From Pseudoramibacter sp. (lineage in GTDB: Bacteria; Bacillota; Clostridia; Eubacteriales; Eubacteriaceae), in contig NZ_JAKVLT010000001.1 of NCBI RefSeq assembly GCF_022484225.1, positions 1,550,001-1,614,000 of the forward strand: a stretch of DNA of 64,000 bases. Reading direction: 5' to 3'. Shown one piece after another: positions 58,162 through 64,000 of the stretch. Each line of letters begins with the position of its first letter. The first letter of the stretch is position 1. A model generated the notes under the pieces. It saw only the letters and a list, made by a program, of their open reading frames with translations. It searched no databases and had not been told where the DNA came from. The position numbers and the translations under genes were made by a program.

Positions 58162-59082
58162 ATGATGCAGAAAAAAGATTTTTTTACAAAAGAGAATGAT
58201 CAAAATGATATTTCTGATTCAAATGTTGAAATATTCGAAGCAACAAAAAGGCCTCGACGATCCTCTAAAATAATATTAATTATTATTTGTTTAGTCGTTA
58301 GTATTGTAGGAGGTGCATTTGGCAGTTTCTTAATGCAGAAAATAAGCGGAAATCAAAATTCTTCATTTGTATATAAAGCGGCAAATCATATAACAACTAC
58401 TTCATCATCTTCATCAAAGAGTGCGCTTTCAACTGAAGAAATTGCTAAAAAAGCCAGCCCAACAGTCGTTTCTATTACTACAGAATCTAAAACCACTTCT
58501 TCATTTTTGAATGATTATGTTACACAAGGGGCTGGATCAGGTGTTATCATTTCTTCAGATGGATATATCGTGACATGTGAACATGTTGTTTCTGGTGCTT
58601 CATCAATTAAAGTGACCACATCCGATAATAAATCCTATAATGCAACAGTCGTTGGGACAAATTCTTCTGCAGATATCGCATTAATTAAAATAAATGCCTC
58701 TAATTTAACGTCTGCCGTGATTGGAGATTCAAGCAAATTAACAACTGGTGAAAAGGCAGTGGCAATAGGAAATCCTTTGGGAACGCTTTCAGGTACTGTT
58801 ACTGAAGGAATTATATCAGCAACTGCTCGTAACATAACCATTAACGGTCAAAAGATGAATTTAGTTCAAACATCAGCACAAGTTAGTCCTGGTAATTCTG
58901 GAGGTGGTTTATTCAACAAATATGGCGAATTAATCGGAATTGTTGAATCCAAATCATCATCTTCAACTAATGCAGAAGGACTTGGATTTGCAGTGCCATC
59001 TAATAAAGCACTTTCAGTTGCAGAACAACTTAAGAAAAATCAAGGAACATTATCTTCCGAAGCAGCAGTGACAACACATTAA
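58162..59082 (+). CDS. HtrA/DegP-like membrane-anchored serine protease without a PDZ domain
   Basis: A trypsin-like stress protease of 306 residues facing outside. A cytoplasmic stretch of about 35 residues precedes one membrane helix (KIILIIICLVVSIVGGAFGSFL). A Ser/Thr linker (TTTSSSSSKSA) follows, then the protease domain with the triad His141 (CEHVV), Asp171 (SADIALIKI) and Ser246 (SPGNSGGGL). The chain ends about 60 residues after the catalytic Ser, in AVPSNKALSVAEQLKKN, so the PDZ domain usual in HtrA/DegP is missing. ATG 58162 (or 58165) follows AAAGGA. It is the only plus-strand gene after 53.4 kb and is bracketed by two dif-like sites. Confidence 0.92.
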   Translation: MMQKKDFFTKENDQNDISDSNVEIFEATKRPRRSSKIILIIICLVVSIVGGAFGSFLMQKISGNQNSSFVYKAANHITTTSSSSSKSALSTEEIAKKASPTVVSITTESKTTSSFLNDYVTQGAGSGVIISSDGYIVTCEHVVSGASSIKVTTSDNKSYNATVVGTNSSADIALIKINASNLTSAVIGDSSKLTTGEKAVAIGNPLGTLSGTVTEGIISATARNITINGQKMNLVQTSAQVSPGNSGGGLFNKYGELIGIVESKSSSSTNAEGLGFAVPSNKALSVAEQLKKNQGTLSSEAAVTTH

Positions 59083-59122
59083 ATAATTTAATGAATAGAC
59101 TTTTTAATTTCTAATAATATCT

Positions 59123-59166
59123 AAAAAAGAGCAAGCATCTTAATTTGATGCTTGCTCTTAAATGTT
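59123..59166. terminator. Bidirectional terminator after htrA
   Basis: A 12-bp stem (AGAGCAAGCATC at 59128-59139 with GATGCTTGCTCT at 59147-59158) has an A-run on its left, giving a T-run on the minus strand, and a short T-rich right side. It can serve htrA and the convergent unknown gene. Confidence 0.8.
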
Positions 59167-59194
59167 TACGTGAAATGTATGATTTTCCGTCAAT

Positions 59195-59224
59195 AATTGC
59201 GTATAACCGACGTTATACGCAATT
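59195..59224. other. dif-like site B: perfect palindrome with 11-6-11 layout
   Basis: Left arm ATTGCGTATAA, centre CCGACG, right arm TTATACGCAAT (core 59196-59223), one more matching A/T on each side. The left arm closely resembles known XerC-binding arms (consensus around TTCGTATAA/TGCGCATAA). There is no T-run after it, so it is not a terminator. The GC-rich centre stands out in AT-rich surroundings. An alternative is a dimeric regulator's operator, but it lies between two gene ends. Confidence 0.5.
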
Positions 59225-59256
59225 ATATAATTCTATTTCCTATCGCTATTTTATAA

Positions 59257-59781
59257 CTATTTTGTTTGATCTTCCTCATCATTATTTTGACCAATAATTT
59301 TTAAACAGGCTTCATAAGCTTCATCATAAGTATCCCATTTAATTTTATCGCCTTCGCGAACTTCCAAGTCTCCAATTCTCGCATAAGAATGAACACCATC
59401 GTTAAAAGATTTAATAGAAATATCTTTTTTAGTGAAATTTGGGAATGCTGGATATTTGCGATATAAAAAATTATCTTCCTGTTGAGGTTTAGCTGTCCAA
59501 TTTCCATTACTATCTAAGTATATCTGTTTATTTGTAGCTAATGCTTTCATTTGCTCATCTAAATTAATATCATTTGTACGTAATGAAGCCTGATGGATGT
59601 CTATTTTTTTATCGCTTTTTTTATTGTGCTTTTGAATATCAAGATCTTCTTTCTTCTGTTTTGCGCTTGAAATTTCATTATAATAAGCAATAAGCTGTTG
59701 AATGGAGCGAATCTTTATCAACCATCTCTGCGTTGGTTTACCCTTATCAACTAATACGAACAACCAGTTTATTCTCTTCAT
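59257..59781 (-). CDS. Unrecognised 174-residue protein downstream of the ZapA-like gene
   Basis: I do not recognise this protein. It begins MKRINWLFVLVDKGKPTQRWLIKIRSI, a mildly hydrophobic start too short and charged for a clear signal or anchor. Residues about 40-65 are a Lys/Asp/Gln-rich stretch, then a more ordered part with WTAKPQQEDNFLYRKYPAFPNF and GDLEVREGDKIKWDTYDEAYEACLKIIG. No Cys pairs, catalytic motif or repeat is seen. GGAG precedes ATG 59781, and only 17 bases separate it from the ZapA-like gene, so they form an operon; a link to cell division is inference. Confidence 0.8.
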   Translation of the reverse strand: MKRINWLFVLVDKGKPTQRWLIKIRSIQQLIAYYNEISSAKQKKEDLDIQKHNKKSDKKIDIHQASLRTNDINLDEQMKALATNKQIYLDSNGNWTAKPQQEDNFLYRKYPAFPNFTKKDISIKSFNDGVHSYARIGDLEVREGDKIKWDTYDEAYEACLKIIGQNNDEEDQTK

Positions 59782-59798
59782 TATTACTTCTCCTTATT

Positions 59799-60314
59799 TT
59801 AACTATTTTGCGTTTTATTTAATTCAATTTGACTTTCAAACAGTTTGTTCTGAAGATCAAGGATATTTTTTCGATTCGCCTCATTTTCTTCTTTAATTTG
59901 TTTGATGTGATCTCTATATTGATTCAACAAATCGTTTTTTTCATTTAATTGTTTTTTTAGTTTATTTTGTGTGTCGAATAAATTGTCAATTTTATTTTTT
60001 AATGCTTCAATTTCAGCATCTTTTTTCTCTACAACAATCTCATGTGAATGGTTATTATCTGATAAATCTTGAATTTCTTCTTTGAGACTTTGATTATCAT
60101 TCTCACTTTGAAGATACATATCAGCTAAATTCATGCATCCCATAACCATCAAATAGATACGATTAATGTTTGGATTGTTTTGCCGAATTTTTTCTAGTTC
60201 ATTATTTGCTAAAGTTACGGCCTTTTCGATTTCTGCTTCATTGTCGTCATTTTTTACTTGAAGAATTGTTCCTGCAATATTAACTTCAATAGATTTCTTT
60301 ATATTCTGCGACAT
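59799..60314 (-). CDS. zapA: ZapA-like cell-division protein with long coiled coil
   Basis: FtsZ-ring associated protein. Residues about 6-80 have the ZapA pattern (KKSIEVNIAGTILQVKNDD, ...AVTLANNELEKIRQNNPNINRIYLMVMGCMNLADMYL), and residues 80-171 are a continuous charged coiled coil (heptads such as KDAEIEALKNKIDNLFDTQNKLKKQL), longer than in classical ZapA of about 100 residues but as in clostridial homologues. In other bacteria ZapA cross-links FtsZ filaments. AAAGGAG precedes ATG 60314. It heads a two-gene operon. Confidence 0.85.
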   Translation of the reverse strand: MSQNIKKSIEVNIAGTILQVKNDDNEAEIEKAVTLANNELEKIRQNNPNINRIYLMVMGCMNLADMYLQSENDNQSLKEEIQDLSDNNHSHEIVVEKKDAEIEALKNKIDNLFDTQNKLKKQLNEKNDLLNQYRDHIKQIKEENEANRKNILDLQNKLFESQIELNKTQNS

Positions 60315-60360
60315 GCTTATACTCCTTTATTAAAATATTTTATCATATTTCAAGTAAAAA

Positions 60361-60403
60361 AAATAAGACTCTTTAACATTCTTACATTGTTAAAGAGTCT
60401 TAC
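60361..60403 (-). terminator. Intrinsic terminator after the CHAP protein gene
   Basis: A 14-bp stem (AAGACTCTTTAACA at 60365-60378 with TGTTAAAGAGTCTT at 60388-60401); on the minus strand it is followed by ATTTTTTT. It lies between the CHAP gene end and the ZapA-like gene start. Confidence 0.88.
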
Positions 60404-60416
60404 TGTGATTATTTTA

Positions 60417-62138
60417 TCAATAATTCGGAGAAGCATATCCAAAAATGGAGCTTGATTTATAGTTGATTGTTCTGCGTTTGACTTGATCGCTATAATTGCC
60501 TTCAATAGTCGTAATATTGCCTGTACTGCTATTGTATGACTCAACTAATCCGACATGATCTACAACCCTGTCTCCATTCCAGTCATAATATACAATGTCA
60601 CCCATTTTAGGAGCATAGCCCTTCCATTTCCATTCTCCCTTTTTTTGATACCAGCTCACACCTGATGGACAATATGCATGATAATAAAAGATATCACTTG
60701 AAAGACCTGCTTGATTTCCGCACCAGGAAACAAACATTGCGCACCATGCTGCGTGTTGATACACACTTGAGCCCACATAACTGCTATACCATACGCCATA
60801 TTTTGTGTAATTATTCGTACCTTCTCTTGTCCCAAGCTGAGATTGCGCAATGGAGATCACTTGTTGTCTTTTATTTACAACGGGTTTCGTTGTAAATCCG
60901 GAAGCATCCGCTTTTTCAATCGTAAATTGCTGAGCGGCCGTTCCATTATTATCATATAGTTGAATATTAGCACCATCTGCAGTATTATTGCCAGCTAAAT
61001 CCATAACGCGTGTATTACTGCTTTCTGGCTGCAAATAATACACACCAGACCCTGACGTCGTTTCTCGAATATAAAATTTTTGATTAGATGCATCATGGGA
61101 TTTATAAATAATAATATTTGTATTGTTCGCATCTGTTGCTTCGTAAACATCTAATACTTTAGATGTATCCGATAAAGAGGAGATTGTGTAGGAACCATCT
61201 GAATTTTTCGTAAATTGCCATCCTTGTTCCTTATAATTATTTACAGATTGGAGTACAACATTATCAGAATCACCGACTGCAACAGATTTTCCACTGGCTT
61301 TGTGTTTAATTCTGGCTGTAAAGGAATCTCCTAAATCCACATTTGCTACTTTGTTGGTATCCGATGATGTTGAGTTTGAATCTTTATTTGTGTTTGTTGA
61401 TGAATTAGAAGATGAATTATTGTCTTTTGAAGTATTGTCAGTGGTGCTATTAGATCTATTATTGTCGGTATTGTTGTTTGTTGAAGAATCTGAAGCCGAG
61501 TTGTTATCTTTGGATGTGTTATTATCTGTTGTACTGTTATTCGACGTATTATTATTTGAGGAACTATTATTGTCTGATGTATTATTATTGGACGTTCCTG
61601 CAGGTGTCAAAGCATTGATCTGATCAGCTGACAAAATACTAATTTTATATTTTTGCTGATCCGTTTTCTGAGCAGTTTTGATCAAAACACCACTGTTGTC
61701 CAATGTTAACACTTTAGCTAAAGAACTGGATGGCCTTAAAGAAAATGTATTGTTATCTTCCAACATAACATTCCACATTTGCCCGTAAGACTGCGTCGAG
61801 GTGCCTGTGGTAACTTTTGCGCCATCTATATCAGAACCAACGGTTAAAAACAATGACGTTGATTTGGATACAATTGAGTAAACATTCCTTGTATCATCGT
61901 AGATAAAAGTCCAAGCTTGATTTGTAGAATTCGTATTATTCTCAAAACTTAATGTCCCATTATTGTTAGTTAATACTTTCTGTTGATCATTCGACCAAAT
62001 TTGAGCTACAAAAGTTTTGCCATTATTCAATTCTACACTGGAAGCTGCAAAAATTGGCACCTGAATGAGGCAAAAAGCTATTGCAATAATTCCAATCAGC
62101 CACCATTTATTGAGATTGTGATTTGTATTTTCTGTCAT
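60417..62138 (-). CDS. Secreted wall protein: two ricin-type lectin domains, Asn/Ser linker, CHAP hydrolase
   Basis: A 573-residue exported protein. A signal/anchor helix at residues 13-33 (IGIIAIAFCLIQVPIFAAS) is followed by a ricin B-like domain (about 35-170, NQAWTFIYDD and GQMWNVMLEDNN). A low-complexity Asn/Ser/Thr/Asp linker (about 178-265), a second ricin-like domain (about 268-405, EQGWQFTKNSDGSYTISS and NQKFYIRE) and a CHAP domain (about 420-573, with the catalytic Cys in AWCAMFVSWCGNQAG and His in DHVGLVESY) complete it. CHAP domains cut peptidoglycan as amidases or endopeptidases; the lectin domains probably bind wall glycans. AAAGGG precedes the ATG, 30 bases after the SleB-domain gene, with which it is likely co-transcribed. 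Confidence 0.93.
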   Translation of the reverse strand: MTENTNHNLNKWWLIGIIAIAFCLIQVPIFAASSVELNNGKTFVAQIWSNDQQKVLTNNNGTLSFENNTNSTNQAWTFIYDDTRNVYSIVSKSTSLFLTVGSDIDGAKVTTGTSTQSYGQMWNVMLEDNNTFSLRPSSSLAKVLTLDNSGVLIKTAQKTDQQKYKISILSADQINALTPAGTSNNNTSDNNSSSNNNTSNNSTTDNNTSKDNNSASDSSTNNNTDNNRSNSTTDNTSKDNNSSSNSSTNTNKDSNSTSSDTNKVANVDLGDSFTARIKHKASGKSVAVGDSDNVVLQSVNNYKEQGWQFTKNSDGSYTISSLSDTSKVLDVYEATDANNTNIIIYKSHDASNQKFYIRETTSGSGVYYLQPESSNTRVMDLAGNNTADGANIQLYDNNGTAAQQFTIEKADASGFTTKPVVNKRQQVISIAQSQLGTREGTNNYTKYGVWYSSYVGSSVYQHAAWCAMFVSWCGNQAGLSSDIFYYHAYCPSGVSWYQKKGEWKWKGYAPKMGDIVYYDWNGDRVVDHVGLVESYNSSTGNITTIEGNYSDQVKRRTINYKSSSIFGYASPNY

Positions 62139-62167
62139 TTAATTACCCTTTCTATCTGATTTCATTC

Positions 62168-64000
62168 TTATTGATAATAGTTTCCGCCTATTTTCACGGA
62201 GTTCTTTTTCTTGCCGGCTTGGAATGAAAGATATTTGTGATTTCTCACCCCACCATATACACAATCTTTAACAGCGGCCTGTACATAAGATGGTGTTTTA
62301 CCATTTAGATACTTTTTATAAGCGCCTGATAAATAAGCTGAAAATTGCCCCTTAGCTTTTATTACAGCAATGGCAGTGCTTCCACCCCATTTTCCAGAAT
62401 CCGCACGATTCATAATACAGGAAACAACAGCAAGTGCACCTTCATAACTGCTGTTATCTTCCTGGGCAACAACAGCGCATAATAAATCAAAATCCGTAGA
62501 GCTTAAATTTTCGGTTTTATTGTTGTATGTAATGTTTTTTGTTTGAGAAACATACTGACTGAATGCATATCCCGTTGTTGTCGAAGAAGATGACGCCGAG
62601 TTTGAATTTGCTGTACTGTTGGAAGAATCGCTAGTGGTGCCAGATGTATTAGTCGATGATTGGCTCGATGTGTCCGATGCAGCTGCTTGAGAAGTTGAAG
62701 ATGCTGCTTCTTTGGTGCCAACTGCAATTACTTCAGTGACCGGCTGCTTTGTAACAGCTTCTGAGACAACTTTCTGAGAAATCAGTTGATCACCTTTATA
62801 AGTCATTTCAGTTGCAACTGTTTTTTCACCATCAACTCCCTGAGTAGTAATCTGTGTTTTTCCCTTTTCAAGGTTTGAAACATAAATGTTATAACTTTGA
62901 TGAGGAATTGCGACTGTCGAAGTCACCGTTTTAGTGGTTGTCTTTTCATCAGTTGTAGATGTAGATGAGTTGTTATTGGAATTAGTGTCTGTGGTCTTTT
63001 TTGTATCCGTAGTCGATGTATTTTGATTGCCAGATGTTGAATCATTAGAAGAATTGCTGTTCTGCGACTGAGATGCTGAATTAGATTCAGACGAATTTGA
63101 AGCAGAGGAATTGTTATTATTTGTATCCGTATCTCCTTTTGATTTCGAATCATCAGAATTGGAATTTTTGTTTGTTGTTGTAGACGTTCCACTCTTGTCA
63201 GACGTTTTTGCAATATCACTATTATTTGAATTCGTTGAATTATCAGTAGTAGTGCCTGAATTAGTAGAGGTCGAAGAAGAACTATTACTATCTTCTTGTA
63301 TGTCTGTTGAATTCGCTGCATTTGTCGAAGATGAAATATCAGAAGGATTCATTGATACTTTCATGCTCGTTGGCTGTACGGTTACAGTAGAACTTTTGGT
63401 TTTAGAAGAAACTAAAACACCATTATGGTAAACTGCTTCTGAAACAACTTCTTTTTTGCCATTTGAACCTGATTGTTCTACTTTCGAATCCCCTTGAGCT
63501 ACACTGTCACTTGCAACAACTTCTGTCTGGTATGGTATTTCTTCCGTAGATGCAATTTTAGTTTTTGTAACTCGGATAATATTGATTTTTTTCACTTTAG
63601 CAGTTAATGCAGTTGACAGGCCTGGAGAAACAATATCGTCTTTATTGACCGTAATGTTTTTCTCTTTTAATAAACCGCTAATATTCTTTTGAGCTGAGCT
63701 ATACTTTATTTTCTTTTTGCCGATTGTAATAACACCATTTGCTCTTTTCTTGATTTGAAGTGATTTTACTTTTGTAGAAGGTGTCGACAAACTTACTGAA
63801 TATTGATAAAGCTCTTTATCGATATTGTATCCATTGCTCTCTAATACTTTTTGAAGGGTTTTACCCTTTTGAGATTGAATTGTTTTTGTCGAAATTTTAG
63901 AAGTTCCATCATTTGGATCATAAGAAATTTTGATTTTTCCACTGCTATGATTTATTCCTAAAAAAACTCCAGCACAAATGAAAGCAACGATAATAATCAG
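62168..64000 (-). CDS. G5-domain wall protein with C-terminal SleB/CwlJ-type hydrolase domain (5' end beyond window)
   Basis: The frame is open to the window edge, so the start codon is outside; 610 residues are visible. From the edge: a membrane helix (IIIVAFICAGVFLGI), YabE-like DUF348 segments (KTIQSQKGKTLQKVLESNG and GLLKEKNITVNKDD), a first G5 domain (STEEIPYQTEVVASDSVAQGDSKV), a long Ser/Thr/Asn/Asp-rich linker, a second G5-like domain (AIPHQSYNIYVSNLEKGKTQI), a second Ser-rich linker, and a SleB/CwlJ-type domain (DLLCAVVAQEDNSSYEGALAVVSCIMNRAD, with the catalytic Glu likely in AQEDN). G5 and DUF348 bind wall glycans; the hydrolase domain is known from germination enzymes but here is surface-tethered, suggesting vegetative wall turnover. 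An internal TTG at 63790 is not the start. Confidence 0.9.
   Translation of the reverse strand: MIIIVAFICAGVFLGINHSSGKIKISYDPNDGTSKISTKTIQSQKGKTLQKVLESNGYNIDKELYQYSVSLSTPSTKVKSLQIKKRANGVITIGKKKIKYSSAQKNISGLLKEKNITVNKDDIVSPGLSTALTAKVKKINIIRVTKTKIASTEEIPYQTEVVASDSVAQGDSKVEQSGSNGKKEVVSEAVYHNGVLVSSKTKSSTVTVQPTSMKVSMNPSDISSSTNAANSTDIQEDSNSSSSTSTNSGTTTDNSTNSNNSDIAKTSDKSGTSTTTNKNSNSDDSKSKGDTDTNNNNSSASNSSESNSASQSQNSNSSNDSTSGNQNTSTTDTKKTTDTNSNNNSSTSTTDEKTTTKTVTSTVAIPHQSYNIYVSNLEKGKTQITTQGVDGEKTVATEMTYKGDQLISQKVVSEAVTKQPVTEVIAVGTKEAASSTSQAAASDTSSQSSTNTSGTTSDSSNSTANSNSASSSSTTTGYAFSQYVSQTKNITYNNKTENLSSTDFDLLCAVVAQEDNSSYEGALAVVSCIMNRADSGKWGGSTAIAVIKAKGQFSAYLSGAYKKYLNGKTPSYVQAAVKDCVYGGVRNHKYLSFQAGKKKNSVKIGGNYYQ

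Noticed and set aside
59195..59224. Palindrome considered as an intrinsic terminator
   Set aside because: No T-run follows on either strand, and a proper terminator already lies at 59123-59166.
61300..61623. Plus-strand open frame of 107 codons rich in Leu, Glu, Asp and Val
   Set aside because: It is the complement of the Asn/Ser/Thr linker of the CHAP protein; the repetitive codons keep the other strand open. No Shine-Dalgarno and no family features.
62930..63310. Repetitive DNA considered as a CRISPR array or tandem repeat
   Set aside because: Units vary in length and sequence and follow codon triplets of a Ser/Thr/Asn linker; no constant repeat with unique spacers.
62923..63431. Open frames on both strands over the Ser/Thr/Asn linker of the G5 protein
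   Set aside because: Frame shadows of low-complexity DNA with Arg/Ile- or Val/Glu-rich nonsense composition; the G5 to hydrolase reading frame is clearly the real one.

Overview
The window is one continuous piece of a low-GC (roughly one third G+C by eye), tightly packed bacterial chromosome. It fits an anaerobic, monoderm member of the Bacillota (Clostridia-like). Pyruvate:ferredoxin oxidoreductase, indolepyruvate:ferredoxin oxidoreductase, GatCAB, FtsEX, YlxR (RnpM), TrmK and G5/CHAP/SleB-type wall proteins all point that way, and no outer-membrane or LPS genes are seen. I cannot name the genus. No tRNA, rRNA or CRISPR array was seen.

Layout. 0-9.4 kb: end of metK, ftsE-ftsX, an S41 peptidase, uvrB-uvrA, and tcdA on the opposite strand. 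9.5-14.5 kb: an orphan amino-acid-binding lipoprotein, a trmD reading frame that runs without a stop into a MarR-type regulator, citrate synthase and an NSS-family transporter. 14.5-15.2 kb: an IS200-type insertion sequence with end hairpins and a self-sequestering tnpA leader. 15.3-16.1 kb: a cytoplasmic parvulin on the minus strand. 16.2-32.5 kb: a very long run of information-processing genes (pyrH, frr, rimP, nusA, rnpM, infB, rbfA, nrnA, truB, ribF, dnaG, rpoD, trmK, nif3-like) continuing into iorAB and a small Cys-rich protein. 32.5-45.9 kb: plsY, a YwaF-like membrane protein, a deoxyinosine-glycosylase-like protein, an unrecognised 672-residue zinc-ribbon protein, pcrA, ligA, gatCAB, rph, rdgB-type ITPase and a phosphodiesterase. 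46-53.4 kb: PFOR, an isocitrate-dehydrogenase-type enzyme and a radical-SAM pair (TIGR03960/TIGR03936 type). After 53.4 kb the dominant strand flips: ACT protein, paaK, glnS, a Xer-type recombinase, then (after a plus-strand htrA) an unknown protein, zapA-like, and two large secreted wall proteins, the last cut by the window end.

How the genes work together. Metabolically, PFOR, citrate synthase and the ICDH-type enzyme suggest pyruvate -> acetyl-CoA -> citrate -> 2-oxoglutarate for glutamate synthesis. IorAB plus PaaK and the ACT protein suggest ferredoxin-linked breakdown of aromatic amino acids to aryl-CoA and arylacetates. UvrAB, PcrA, LigA, deoxyinosine glycosylase and RdgB form a DNA-maintenance set. 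GatCAB and GlnRS occur together, so GatCAB probably serves Asn-tRNA.

The most unusual signals are four. First, a pair of 28-bp dif-like sites (11-6-11 layout, identical right arm) brackets htrA next to the Xer recombinase, close to the point where gene orientation becomes convergent, so this may be the replication terminus with a single-recombinase Xer system. Second, there is the in-frame TrmD-MarR fusion. Third, terminator-like hairpins sit in the leaders of pyrH and rimP. Fourth, there is the unrecognised zinc-ribbon protein in front of pcrA.
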